From the NCBI RefSeq assembly GCF_000021645.1, contig NC_011661.1, forward strand, positions 94,723-158,722: a DNA stretch of 64,000 bases, read 5' to 3'. Below the pieces are notes generated by a model, which worked only from the letters and a program-made list of their open reading frames with translations, did not search any database and was not told the origin of the DNA. Positions 1 to 8,086 of the stretch are shown here, one piece after another; positions within the stretch are counted from its first letter, which is position 1, and the number at the start of each line of letters is the position of its first letter. A program made the position numbers and the translations under genes. This stretch comes from Dictyoglomus turgidum DSM 6724. GTDB lineage: Bacteria; Dictyoglomota; Dictyoglomia; Dictyoglomales; Dictyoglomaceae.

Positions 1-617
1 GATATAAAAATTATAGGATTTATGGGAGTTACCGCAAACCTTTTAATAACCTTTCTTTTTCTATAATATCCAAAAAGGGCAATCATGGTAAATATGGCTG
101 ATGAAATAGAAAAACTTAAAACTCCAGGAATGATATAACCCAAGCTAGAAACTTGAGCCTTTCCTGGATCAATAAATTCCTCTTCCATTTTTATAAATCC
201 TTTATCCATGCCAACCTCATGCAAGGAATAAGCCTTGGAAAAACTTTCTCCAAAGGTTCTTAAAAAAGGATTTTGCTGAAAAGTTGAGAAATTGATAATA
301 AAATTAAACTTTTCTCCATCAAAAGTTACCCCACCATCAATATTTCCCTTTAAAATATGATTCCTTAAATCAGCTTCATTTTCAAACTCAAAAATTTTAA
401 CATTCTCCATCTCTCCAAGAACTTTAACAATTTCAACATCACTTCTTATTACTCCAATCTTAACCCCATAACCATTAGAACCCATCTCCCTTTCACCAAA
501 GACAAACCCAAATATGAGAACAAACACAATAGGAAGAATAAGGGAAAAAAGAAAGGTGAAAGTGTCTCTATAAAAACTTTTAATCCTATACAGGGTTACA
601 CTTATAAATGGCTTCAT
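1..617 (-). CDS. ABC-2 type transporter permease, partial (C-terminus outside window)
   Basis: About 205 N-terminal residues are visible, and the gene runs off the left edge. There is one membrane segment near residues 18-40, a soluble extracytoplasmic stretch to about residue 165, then a second hydrophobic segment (YIIPGVLSF...). This is the layout of DrrB/YhfE-type ABC-2 exporter permeases. Its ATG (615-617) overlaps the TGA of the preceding permease gene in an ATGA junction, so the two are translationally coupled. Together with the ATPase at 1777-2709 it would form a heterodimeric exporter. The substrate cannot be read from the sequence. Confidence 0.88.
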   Translation of the reverse strand, partial: MKPFISVTLYRIKSFYRDTFTFLFSLILPIVFVLIFGFVFGEREMGSNGYGVKIGVIRSDVEIVKVLGEMENVKIFEFENEADLRNHILKGNIDGGVTFDGEKFNFIINFSTFQQNPFLRTFGESFSKAYSLHEVGMDKGFIKMEEEFIDPGKAQVSSLGYIIPGVLSFSISSAIFTMIALFGYYRKRKVIKRFAVTPINPIIFI

Positions 618-1780
618 GTTAATTCCACTCTCTTGTATTTTCTTATAGAGATGAACAAAAATAAAGCAGTATATATCAATGGAACTACAATAGTTAAATA
701 TATAGGATAAGGTGATGGCGTAATACCAAGAGTATCCCTTATACCTGCAGCAAGATAAGTAATAGGATTAATAACCACAATCCATTTTATAAACCAAGGA
801 ACATCACTTACAGGGAAGTATATCCCTCCAAGAAATTGCAAGGGGAAATTGAGAATCTGTCCTATCACTCCTGCAGAATTGGTATTTTTAGAAAAAGCAG
901 ATATAAAGAATCCCATTGATGAAAGGGATAACATAGCAAGAAAAACATATAAAAAGAAATAAAAAGATAAGAAGTTCACACTACTTTTATATAAAACTTT
1001 TCCTACAAAAGTAACAATTAAGGCTTGAAGGATAAAAAGATAAAGTCGAGAAAGAAAATAAGAGAAAAAGAAATTTAAAGAAGAAATAGGGGTAATACGA
1101 AATCTTTTTAATATCTTCCCTTCTCTATACCAGGTAAGCTCCTGTCCAATCCCAAAAAGTCCTGTAAAAAATATGGCAAGAATAACAATACCAGGATATA
1201 TGAAGTCCACATAAGAAAACCCTGTTTTACTTCCTACAATCTCAGTTTTTACTTCGTATTCTTTTATTTTTGACATCCTCTTAGCAAACTCTAAGTTCAA
1301 TCTATCCACAATATTTCTCACAACCATACTTGCAGCCTGAGATGAAACATTATGTTTTAAAATATACACTTTAAGAGGGGCAGAATTCTCTCCTAAGCCT
1401 AACATCTTCATACTAATATTAGAAATCACAAGACTATCAAAGCCTTCTGGTATCTCTACAATAAGTTTAGTTCTTCCCCTTTTAAGATCCTCTATAAGTT
1501 TATCTTTAAGAGAATCATCTTTAAAAACCTTCAAATTAAACACTTTATTCTCTCCTTTGCTTAAATCTTCAAATACTTGAAAAATTATATTGGAAAACTC
1601 ACCAGATTCTGATTTTATTAAATAAACCTCAAAATTAACCTTTTCTACTTTATACATGGAAGAAAAAATAGTAATAAGAATAACCATGAGAATAACTGGA
1701 AATACTACACACCAAAAGACATAAGCTCTTTCTCTTAAGGCAGATTTAAAAAAGTAGATAGAATTCTTGAAGATCATCAT
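614..1780 (-). CDS. ABC-2 type transporter permease
   Basis: This 388-aa protein has one N-terminal membrane helix (residues 18-40), a large extracytoplasmic domain to about residue 190, and five or six helices to the end. The region around residues 300-350 (GFFISAFSKN, then FPLQFLGGIYFPVSDVP and NPITYLA) is the conserved core of the ABC2_membrane family. It overlaps the ATPase gene upstream and the second permease downstream by 4 bases each (ATGA), so all three are one operon. It is probably an exporter of a drug, lipid or peptide; the sequence does not decide which. Confidence 0.92.
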   Translation of the reverse strand: MMIFKNSIYFFKSALRERAYVFWCVVFPVILMVILITIFSSMYKVEKVNFEVYLIKSESGEFSNIIFQVFEDLSKGENKVFNLKVFKDDSLKDKLIEDLKRGRTKLIVEIPEGFDSLVISNISMKMLGLGENSAPLKVYILKHNVSSQAASMVVRNIVDRLNLEFAKRMSKIKEYEVKTEIVGSKTGFSYVDFIYPGIVILAIFFTGLFGIGQELTWYREGKILKRFRITPISSLNFFFSYFLSRLYLFILQALIVTFVGKVLYKSSVNFLSFYFFLYVFLAMLSLSSMGFFISAFSKNTNSAGVIGQILNFPLQFLGGIYFPVSDVPWFIKWIVVINPITYLAAGIRDTLGITPSPYPIYLTIVVPLIYTALFLFISIRKYKRVELT

Positions 1781-2709
1781 TCTTCTCTAAGTTGCTTTCC
1801 TGTAAGAGTTAAAAATACATCTTCCAAATTAGGCTGTCTAATAATCTCATTTCTTATGTTGATTCCCCTCTTTTTAGCAGCTCTAAGAAGAATATCTATA
1901 GTCTCAAGAACATTATTGGTTTTTAAGATAAGTCGTCTATGCTTTGCATTAAAGGTATAATTTAGTCCCATATTTTCTAATTCCCTTAAAAATTCTCCAT
2001 CTTCCTCCACATCTACTTCAATCACACTTTCCCCACCAATACTCTTTATCAAATCCTCGGGAGTCCCCTCCCTTATAATCTTTCCGTGATCCATAATACA
2101 AACCCAATCGGAGAGAAATTCTGCCTCTTCCATATAATGAGTAGTCAAAACTATAGTCTTTCCTTGTTTTTTAAGTTGTAAAAGCAGATCCCAAATACTT
2201 CTCCTCGCCTGTGGATCGAGCCCAGTGGTAGGTTCATCAAGAAAAAGAAGAAGAGGATCATTAATAAGAGCAAGACCTATAGCAAGCCTTTGCCTCTGCC
2301 CTCCAGAAAGCTTATCCACATAACTTTTTGCTTTATCTTTTAAGCTTACAAAATCAAGGACATCATCTACCCTTAATCCCTTTTTGTAGAAACTTCTAAA
2401 CATAGAAAATGTTTCTTTTACTGTGAGGTTGCCTATAAGATTTGTTTCTTGTAAAGATACACCTATAAGTTCTTTCTCTTCTCTTCCTATTTTTTCTACT
2501 TGCCTTCCAAATATAGTTATTTTTCCACTATCGGGAGTTCTTAATCCCTCAATAATCTCAAGGGTCGTAGTTTTACCAGCTCCATTGGGTCCTAACAATG
2601 TAAAAATAGATCCTTGCTTTATTTTAAAACTAACCCCATCTACCGCTTTAACATTTCCATAGTACTTTTTTAGATTCTCTACTTCTACGATAAACTTAAA
2701 ATTATTCAT
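1777..2709 (-). CDS. ABC exporter ATP-binding protein (CcmA/DrrA type)
   Basis: This is the energy-coupling subunit of the ABC-2 exporter encoded just downstream. Walker A GPNGAGKT is at residues 40-47, the Q-loop Gln near 87, signature LSGGQ at 134-138, Walker B LLLFLDEP at 153-160 and the switch His at 191 (TTHYMEEAE). The roughly 80-residue C-terminal extension is usual for DrrA-type ATPases. No Shine-Dalgarno sequence precedes the ATG. A near-consensus promoter would start transcription at or within a base of the ATG, so the mRNA is probably leaderless. Confidence 0.95.
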   Translation of the reverse strand: MNNFKFIVEVENLKKYYGNVKAVDGVSFKIKQGSIFTLLGPNGAGKTTTLEIIEGLRTPDSGKITIFGRQVEKIGREEKELIGVSLQETNLIGNLTVKETFSMFRSFYKKGLRVDDVLDFVSLKDKAKSYVDKLSGGQRQRLAIGLALINDPLLLFLDEPTTGLDPQARRSIWDLLLQLKKQGKTIVLTTHYMEEAEFLSDWVCIMDHGKIIREGTPEDLIKSIGGESVIEVDVEEDGEFLRELENMGLNYTFNAKHRRLILKTNNVLETIDILLRAAKKRGINIRNEIIRQPNLEDVFLTLTGKQLREE

Positions 2710-2715
2710 AAAATC

Positions 2716-2744
2716 ATTATAAAGTATGTATCAATCATGGTCAA
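2716..2744 (-). promoter_or_regulatory. Sigma-A-type promoter of the ABC exporter operon, apparently leaderless
   Basis: On the minus strand, TTGACC (2739-2744) and TATAAT (2716-2721) are separated by 17 bases. Only six bases lie between the -10 box and the ATG at 2709, which places the expected transcription start on the start codon. The start site is inferred from spacing, not measured. Confidence 0.75.
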
Positions 2745-2760
2745 CAAAAATCTATAAGTC

Positions 2761-3492
2761 CTACCCCATCTTCACATAGCTTTTGAGAAGAGAAATTTCC
2801 TCCTTTGTAAGTTCCCTATATTCTCCTACCTCTAAGTCTTCGTCAAGAATCAATGGTCCAATCCTTACCCTTTTTAAGTATTTAACCTCATGACCCACTG
2901 CATACATTATCTTTTTTACTATGTGATATTTACCCTCGGTTATAGTAATAAGAAGTTCTGATTCTTCAAAGGAAGTTTTTAAGACTTTTACTTTAAAAGG
3001 CTTAGTCTTGTATTTTTCTTTTTTTAAGTACATTCCTTCTTTTTCGTACTTTGAAAAGTCTATGTCCGAGATATCTCCTTCCACAATCACAAAATATTCC
3101 TTTTCCACATTCCATTTAGGATGAGAAAGCCTATGAGCCAAAACACCATCAGAGGTAATTATAAGAAGCCCCTCGGTATCAACATCCAATCTTCCCACAG
3201 GAAAGAGTTTACTCACTATAGGCTCCGAAGCAAAAAGATCCATCACCGTAGGATAATTTTCATCGTAAGTTGCTGTAATATAACCTTTAGGTTTGTTGAG
3301 CATAAAGTAATAATTTTCTTTGTATTCAATCTCCTGCCCTTCTATCTCTACAACATCCTTCTCAGGGTTTATATGAAAAGAAGGATCCTCAACAGGGAAA
3401 TTATTAACATAAACTATCCCTGCCTTAATAAGTTTTTGTACCTCTTTTCTACTACCAAATCCTTGATTCACAAGAAATTTATCAAGTCTCAT
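2761..3492 (-). CDS. rRNA pseudouridine synthase, RsuA/RluB/RluE/RluF family
   Basis: This 243-aa protein isomerises a specific rRNA uridine. An S4 RNA-binding domain occupies residues 1-48 (MRLDKFLVNQG, SRKEVQKLI). The catalytic domain carries FMLNKPKG at 63-70 and the active-site motif GRLDVDTEGLL at 100-110, with D103 as the predicted nucleophile. Length fits the single-domain small-subunit or RluB-like members. Whether it acts on 16S or 23S rRNA cannot be settled here. A GC-rich hairpin separates it from the GH44 gene upstream, so it probably has its own transcript or sits after an attenuator. Confidence 0.92.
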   Translation of the reverse strand: MRLDKFLVNQGFGSRKEVQKLIKAGIVYVNNFPVEDPSFHINPEKDVVEIEGQEIEYKENYYFMLNKPKGYITATYDENYPTVMDLFASEPIVSKLFPVGRLDVDTEGLLIITSDGVLAHRLSHPKWNVEKEYFVIVEGDISDIDFSKYEKEGMYLKKEKYKTKPFKVKVLKTSFEESELLITITEGKYHIVKKIMYAVGHEVKYLKRVRIGPLILDEDLEVGEYRELTKEEISLLKSYVKMG

Positions 3493-3507
3493 TTTTAATC
3501 AGCCCCT

Positions 3508-3534
3508 AAGGAGGGGAGAAAAATCCCCCTCCTT
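3508..3534. terminator. GC-rich hairpin between the GH44 gene and the pseudouridine synthase gene
   Basis: AAGGAGGGG (3508-3516) pairs with CCCCTCCTT (3526-3534), a 9-bp stem with an A/T-rich loop, just after the GH44 stop codon at 3539. On the minus strand no clear U-tract follows (AGGGGCTG). On the plus strand ATTTTT follows. It is probably the GH44 terminator or an intercistronic stabiliser. Confidence 0.6.
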
Positions 3535-3538
3535 ATTT

Positions 3539-5200
3539 TTAAAATACTATATGATAAACTGTTTGGGGTGGTACTTTTAACTCAAAATAGTTATTTTGAA
3601 TATTGTTTAATTCTCCCATCTTTCTTATCTCAGGAGATTGGTAATCAAATCCATAGATTATACAAGAGGTATAAGTATTATTCCCTTCAATCTTTATTCT
3701 GGCAATACCCTCCTTGTCCCAATTCCTGTTAATTAATATTACATGTAATTTTCCTTGATTATCACTATGAATAGAAGCATATACAGGCATATTCTCCACA
3801 TCAGAAGTCTCTGCTTTAACAGATATATCTCCATATTTAGATCCTTTTCCATCATAATTTAAATAAACATTATAAGCAGAAGAAATATAACTTCCTGTCT
3901 CACCCCACCTGGTAGCAAGATAAACTCCATACTTCCCAAATATGCCAAGCACATCTACTTGAGCAATTCCACCCGATATATGATTTCTACCACCATAATC
4001 ATATTCTGTTATGGCAAGCTTTGTGCCAGGATAATAAGTATCAATAGCCTGCTTTAATTTAGGAATTATAGGTAAAAACTCAGGAAACCATTGATTTATC
4101 CAGCTGTTCTCTCCAGCAGTGATCTGACCCTTTGTAGTTGTTTTATAAGTTAGATCCCAAAGAGTTCTTGGAGCTTGCATTCTTGCAATACTCGTATCCT
4201 TATCAATACTATTTTCCCCATCAAAGCAAATTCTTACACCTGTAGAAGATTTTGCCTCAGGATACCAATGAAGAGAAAGCACATCAAGAAGCCTCTTACC
4301 ATAAGAGTCTGATGCTTCTTTCATCCTTTGTAGGTAATAGCTTATAAACCACTCATGACTTCCTTTTACACTATTCCAATCAGGAGCATCTTGAAGAGAA
4401 TAGTATCCCATAAATCCATAGGATTCATATCCAAAGACTAAAGCACTAGGATCCATCTCTTTTATAACCTTTGCAAGTTCAATAGATTTTGATATAAGTT
4501 CATTACAAGTTACTTTATTGGGATGTATTCTTGGATGAGTACTTGACCAAAGATCCGGCTCATTATCAAGAAGATATCCTTTTATTCCTGTAGAAGTATC
4601 AGCTTTCCCATATTTGCTAATTAGATAATTCAAAAGTTCATCAATATAAACATAATTATCAGAGGTATCAGGATTTAAAGAAAAACCTACTCCCTTTCTA
4701 AATTTTACTTCAGCCCATCTTGAAGATGGAGCAGTTTCATCTTCTGAAACAGCCCCATTAGCATCTTTTGCCACATAGCCTGCCATTTGGAGGGTTACCA
4801 AACTAATAGCACCCATACTGAGAGACTGATCATGAAATTTTGTAAGCACAATTGCAGGAACATTATACTGATCTTGAGGTATTCCCATAACCCAAGGTAA
4901 ATAGTAATCACTGGAATGATCCCAGTCAGATCCTGCATTAGACATATTGGTTTCCCAATTGTATCCTGTAAGTCTATTTCCTCCAATTCTTCTTGCAGTA
5001 TGTTTTACCCCTTCCACATCTTGGTTTGCCCCATAAATATAGGGACTTATGGGAGTTCTATCCTGATCAGGATTCACAGTAATATTTACTGTAAATTCAC
5101 CTGTTGGCGTAATAACACCTCCCTGAGATGATTCTTTCACACACCCCGATGTAAAAAAAACTAGGAATAGAATTAAAAGAAAAAGTTTGAAGCCTTTCAA
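3539..5200 (-). CDS. Glycoside hydrolase family 44 endoglucanase/xyloglucanase, lipoprotein
   Basis: This secreted, probably lipid-anchored glucanase acts on beta-1,4-glucan or xyloglucan. The GH44 hallmarks are GGNRLTGYNWETN near the N-terminus, the acid/base Glu in LDNEPDLW (about residue 214) and the nucleophile Glu in ITEYDYGG (about residue 399). The signal peptide ends in lipobox TSGC (Cys about 20). I place the start at the TTG at 5200 instead of the ATG at 5230. A strong AGGGAGG ribosome site lies between the two, and a TATAAA -10 box sits so close to the ATG that transcription would begin near it. The C-terminal 100 residues form the beta-sandwich usual in this family. It stands alone, with no cellulosomal or CBM module. 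Confidence 0.9.
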   Translation of the reverse strand: MKGFKLFLLILFLVFFTSGCVKESSQGGVITPTGEFTVNITVNPDQDRTPISPYIYGANQDVEGVKHTARRIGGNRLTGYNWETNMSNAGSDWDHSSDYYLPWVMGIPQDQYNVPAIVLTKFHDQSLSMGAISLVTLQMAGYVAKDANGAVSEDETAPSSRWAEVKFRKGVGFSLNPDTSDNYVYIDELLNYLISKYGKADTSTGIKGYLLDNEPDLWSSTHPRIHPNKVTCNELISKSIELAKVIKEMDPSALVFGYESYGFMGYYSLQDAPDWNSVKGSHEWFISYYLQRMKEASDSYGKRLLDVLSLHWYPEAKSSTGVRICFDGENSIDKDTSIARMQAPRTLWDLTYKTTTKGQITAGENSWINQWFPEFLPIIPKLKQAIDTYYPGTKLAITEYDYGGRNHISGGIAQVDVLGIFGKYGVYLATRWGETGSYISSAYNVYLNYDGKGSKYGDISVKAETSDVENMPVYASIHSDNQGKLHVILINRNWDKEGIARIKIEGNNTYTSCIIYGFDYQSPEIRKMGELNNIQNNYFELKVPPQTVYHIVF

Positions 5201-5333
5201 AAAAAGTCCCTCCCTTCTAAAATTCTTCATATATTTTATACCTATTGGCAGGAGTTTTAAAAGAGTTAAAAAGGATTTAAAAATTTTTTCTAGGAAAAGA
5301 GAGGAGCCAAAAGAGTTTTGATTTGAAAATAAA

Positions 5334-5570
5334 GTGCCACAGGCTCAACAGATCCTACTTGGAAACTCCCCTGTACCCTCTCACCTTTCAGCCTCAGGAT
5401 TTTTCAGATTTCGTAGGAGTACCAGGTTTCTCCAACACCCCTACTACTCTCTAAACCCTAAGTACTCAGTAAGGAGTCTTGCTCCTCCACTTTTCCCCAG
5501 CTACCCAAGACTTTACTCAGTGCCAAGGTACATCAGGAGTACCTTTTGGACCCCTTGACGCCTGTGGCAA
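5334..5570 (-). ncRNA. Candidate structured non-coding RNA, unidentified class
   Basis: This is a GC-rich 237-nt island in AT-rich DNA. The ends pair perfectly: TGCCACAGGC (5335-5344) with GCCTGTGGCA (5560-5569). The stem continues for 4 bp past a single bulged G (UCAA with UUGA), then 5 bp (GGUCC with GGAUC). Inside are an AAGGTAC/GTACCTT hairpin (5525-5545), a 12-bp stem with a 2-nt bulge (5468-5481 with 5506-5517), and GTAGGAGT with ACCCCTAC (5413-5420 with 5437-5444). A strong promoter on the minus strand points at the 5' end, and U-rich CUUUAUUUUC follows the closing stem. By eye I see no hallmarks of RNase P, tmRNA, SRP or 6S RNA. Reading frames through it are short and lack ribosome sites. 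It could instead be a leader of the GH44 gene 134 bp downstream. Confidence 0.72.
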
Positions 5571-5575
5571 TTATA

Positions 5576-5603
5576 ATTTTAACATAATTTTAAAAATTGT
5601 CAA
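5576..5603 (-). promoter_or_regulatory. Promoter of the candidate ncRNA
   Basis: On the minus strand a perfect TTGACA (5598-5603) is followed after 16 bases by TAAAAT (5576-5581). The predicted start, about seven bases downstream, falls at 5569-5570, exactly at the first paired base of the ncRNA closing stem. Confidence 0.75.
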
Positions 5604-5618
5604 GGGGTATCTTTTATA

Positions 5619-6017
5619 TTAATTTAAAATTATATAAATTTCAGTTGCCACTAACTCTTTTTTATTATTCTCAAGAATGAATCCATTTATAAAAACCTTA
5701 CTCTTTATTTTAAGAAAACCAAAACCCACACTTTTATGTTTTTTCAATTCCAAACCTTCGTTCGTTTTCACAAAGCTGGCAAAATAAAATTTTGTGCCCG
5801 AAGTTATTTTTATACTTACCACATCATTCCTCACAAATCCCTTTATATTTTTGCTATGGCTTTCAACCTTTACCTTAAGAAGCCCAGAAGGACCAATAAA
5901 CATTATAGATCCTTTAATATTAAAATTTTCTCTTGGTTTTGCCTCAATCAGCTCAGTGTTAATAAGAGAAAATACTAATAACAAAAGAAGAAGAAAAATA
6001 AATTTCTTAAATCTCAT
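5619..6017 (-). CDS. Small secreted protein of unknown function
   Basis: This 132-aa protein has a clear Sec signal peptide (KKFIFLLLLLLVFSLINTELIEA). The mature part of about 105 residues alternates hydrophobic and charged residues, suggesting a small beta-barrel or OB-like fold similar in style to DUF5666 proteins. The start is supported by AAAGGAGG ten bases upstream of the ATG. It has no operon partner: the ncRNA promoter begins right after its stop, and a decayed gene lies upstream. I do not recognise a catalytic motif and assign no function. Confidence 0.7.
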   Translation of the reverse strand: MRFKKFIFLLLLLLVFSLINTELIEAKPRENFNIKGSIMFIGPSGLLKVKVESHSKNIKGFVRNDVVSIKITSGTKFYFASFVKTNEGLELKKHKSVGFGFLKIKSKVFINGFILENNKKELVATEIYIILN

Positions 6018-6076
6018 TCAAAATACCTCCTTTTAAACTTAATTTATCCTAAAAAGCTCATCTGCTCTTTCTTTTA

Positions 6077-6473
6077 TTAGTTTTCTCTTTTCAAGAGTTT
6101 TTCAAAAACTTCATCAAAAATTTTAGGAAGGTAACTCTCTAATACTTTAACTCCTTCTTCAGTTATTCCACCCTTTGTAGCAACCTTTTATATTATATCT
6201 TCAAAAGTCAAGTTCATATTATAGATTAACTTTGCAGTAATATGTATAAATTAGTATATCTTTTACCTCGTGCATGAGTTCATTAAAAATAGAAGCCAAA
6301 AAACCTGGTGCACAACTTTTTATTTCCACCGCAAAAGGAAAATCTTCTTCCCTATTCTCTATGGTTATTGCTCCTGCAAGAGATATAACAGGATAAATTT
6401 CTTTTAATTCTAAAAGTTTACTTTTTGACCTTGTAGAAACAATTATTTCCTCAAATTTATCCTTACTTAACAA
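6077..6473 (-). pseudogene. proC: Remnant of pyrroline-5-carboxylate reductase (proC)
   Basis: Two ProC-like blocks survive. The 6219-6473 part reads EEIIVSTRS (the strand after the Rossmann glycine motif), then jumps directly to VISLAGAITIE, losing roughly 60-100 residues. After a frame break, 6077-6185 reads VATKGGITEEGVKVLE and ends FDEVFEKLL, the typical ProC C-terminus. The N-terminal NAD(P)-binding GxGxxG segment is absent. The gene cannot make an active enzyme. The identification rests on recall of the family's conserved C-terminal GGxTxEG motif. Confidence 0.75.
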
Positions 6474-6524
6474 AATCCCTTAGAAAACTTATGACATTCC
6501 CAAACAAAGTAACAAGATATTGTT

Positions 6525-6771
6525 CTATCTCTTCAGCCAATTTTTAGCCTCCTCTTTATAAGACAGAAAATCTTCCTTTCTATACTCTATAAGCCTTGAA
6601 ATTCCCCCTCATGACTTTTAGGTTCAAATCCTTTCGTAAAAAGAAGAGCTCTTACCATATGTAGAGTATAGTAATATAAGCGCGATATAGCATCCTTTAT
6701 TAGTCCGTTCTCAAATAAAATGTTCGCAGATTTGTGAGCTTCTTCTGCTCTTTCTATTTCAACAACTATAA
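6525..6771 (-). pseudogene. Internally deleted copy of the neighbouring HEPN gene
   Basis: About 149 bases (6609-6757) match 7899-8047 inside the intact HEPN gene with a single difference (C at 6745, T at 8035). A further block of about 33 bases (6545-6577) matches 7735-7767. The roughly 135 bases between these blocks in the intact gene are replaced by a short unrelated stretch, and the reading frame ends in TAG. There is no start codon. The near identity indicates a recent duplication, or gene conversion between the copies. Confidence 0.85.
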
Positions 6772-6821
6772 ATAGTGTATAATAAATAAAAATTCAAAAT
6801 CAAAAGGAGATGGAAATTAGA

Positions 6822-7085
6822 ATGAAATTAGAAACCTTAGAGATAAAGATACCAAAAGAAATATTACTACAAGTGAGAAAAGAAGAACTTATTAAAGAAA
6901 TTAAATTTTTAATTGCTATAGATATGTATGACCGAGGTATTCTCTCTTTGAGTAAGGCAGCTTTATTGGCAGAAATGACCAAAGAAGAGTTTATGGAAAT
7001 CTTATCAGAGTATGGGGTAGATATAATAAAATATCCAAAAGAAGAATTAGAAGAGGAATTAGAAAATCTTAAAGAAGCAAAATAA
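6822..7085 (+). CDS. UPF0175 family antitoxin-like protein
   Basis: This 87-aa protein has the UPF0175 pattern. IKIPKEILLQV is followed by a helix-turn-helix-like region in which LSLSKAALLAEMTKEEFMEIL is the conserved core (a SKAAxLAxMxxxEF type motif). It is predicted to neutralise the PIN toxin that follows and to bind the promoter. An alternative ATG lies at 6810, but it overlaps the AAAGGAGA ribosome site, which is correctly placed for 6822. The stop and the toxin start share TAATG. Confidence 0.85.
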   Translation: MKLETLEIKIPKEILLQVRKEELIKEIKFLIAIDMYDRGILSLSKAALLAEMTKEEFMEILSEYGVDIIKYPKEELEEELENLKEAK

Positions 7086-7564
7086 TGAAGATTGTTGCAA
7101 ACTCCTCTCCTCTAATAGCATTAGCAAAAATCAAAAAGTTAGATCTGCTTACTTATGAAATTTATATACCAAGGGCAGTCTTTGAAGAAATAACTGAGAT
7201 AGGAAAAGAGTATAGGGACGAGTTACTCAAGTGGGCAAAAGAAAAAGTACTAAATGTGGAGAATAAAAAAGCAGTAGAATACTTAGAAATAATATTAGGA
7301 AAAGGAGAAGCAGAGGCAATAGTACTTTCGGAAGAAATAAAAGCAGATGCTATATTGATAGATGACTTAAAAGCAAGGGAAATAGCAACCCTTAGGGGGT
7401 TAAAAGTTGTTGGGACAATAGGCATTCTACTAAATGTCAAAAGACAAGGAACTATTACAGAATTAAAACCTCTTCTTGATGAATTAATAAAAAATGGAAT
7501 AAGAATAAGCAAAGAACTCTATGAGCATGCTTTAAAACTTGCAAATAGATTATTAAGAAGATAG
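7085..7564 (+). CDS. PIN-domain toxin, DUF3368 family
   Basis: This 159-aa predicted Mg-dependent ribonuclease is the toxin partner of the UPF0175 gene. The N-terminus IVANSSPLIALAKI is the DUF3368 form of the first PIN motif, in which Asn replaces the usual first Asp. Acidic residues follow in LGKGEAEAI (Glu) and ADAILIDDLKARE (Asp-Asp), completing the metal site. Its start overlaps the antitoxin stop, the classic coupled order of antitoxin first. Both genes appear intact within a region where most neighbours are broken. Confidence 0.88.
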   Translation: MKIVANSSPLIALAKIKKLDLLTYEIYIPRAVFEEITEIGKEYRDELLKWAKEKVLNVENKKAVEYLEIILGKGEAEAIVLSEEIKADAILIDDLKAREIATLRGLKVVGTIGILLNVKRQGTITELKPLLDELIKNGIRISKELYEHALKLANRLLRR

Positions 7565-7681
7565 ATGGGAGAGAGTTGCTCTACAAAAATAGTTTTTGGT
7601 TTACGCTGCAAAGTAAAGAGATATCCTATAAAAAATAGTGGACGGAACCAGGAACTGAGTTAGAAGAATCCTTAAAAAAAA

Positions 7682-8086
7682 TCATAACAAACCAATTTTC
7701 CTAAGATATCTTTCAATTTCTCCTGCTAATTTTTCAGCCTCCTCTTTATAAGACAGAAAATCTTCCTTGGAAAATACATAGAAAGGATTGTAATCTGCCT
7801 CTTCTCTATACTTCATAAGTCTTGAAAAAATATGAGCAATCTCTGGCTCAAAAATCCCTTCTTTAATAAAATGCAAGCTTAAAAGCCTTAAAGCTCCTTC
7901 ATGACTTTTAGGTTCAAATCCTTTCGTAAAAAGAAGAGCTCTTACCATATGTAGAGTATAGTAATATAAGCGCGATATAGCATCCTTTATTAGTCCGTTC
8001 TCAAATAAAATGTTCGCAGATTTGTGAGCTTCTTTTGCTCTTTCTATCTCCTCTTTTACATTTAACCTTATATTCTCATCTTTCAT
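7682..8086 (-). CDS. HEPN-domain protein, toxin partner of MNT nucleotidyltransferase
   Basis: This 134-aa all-helical HEPN protein carries the Rx6H motif in SRLYYYTLHMVRALL (residues 39-46), the likely RNase site. It ends with a long amphipathic helix. It overlaps the MNT gene upstream by 4 bases (ATGA), the standard HEPN/MNT toxin-antitoxin layout. In the well-studied pairs the MNT protein adds AMP to the HEPN toxin. A near-identical but deleted copy lies about 1.3 kb away (6525-6771). Confidence 0.88.
   Translation of the reverse strand: MKDENIRLNVKEEIERAKEAHKSANILFENGLIKDAISRLYYYTLHMVRALLFTKGFEPKSHEGALRLLSLHFIKEGIFEPEIAHIFSRLMKYREEADYNPFYVFSKEDFLSYKEEAEKLAGEIERYLRKIGLL

Noticed and set aside
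2310-2325. TTATCCACA resembling a DnaA box
   Set aside because: It is a single copy inside the ABC ATPase coding sequence, with no cluster or AT-rich unwinding region.
5334-5558. A 74-codon plus-strand frame (proline/serine-rich) over the structured region
   Set aside because: It has no ribosome site or promoter on that strand and no recognisable protein features. The paired structure and minus-strand promoter explain the sequence better.
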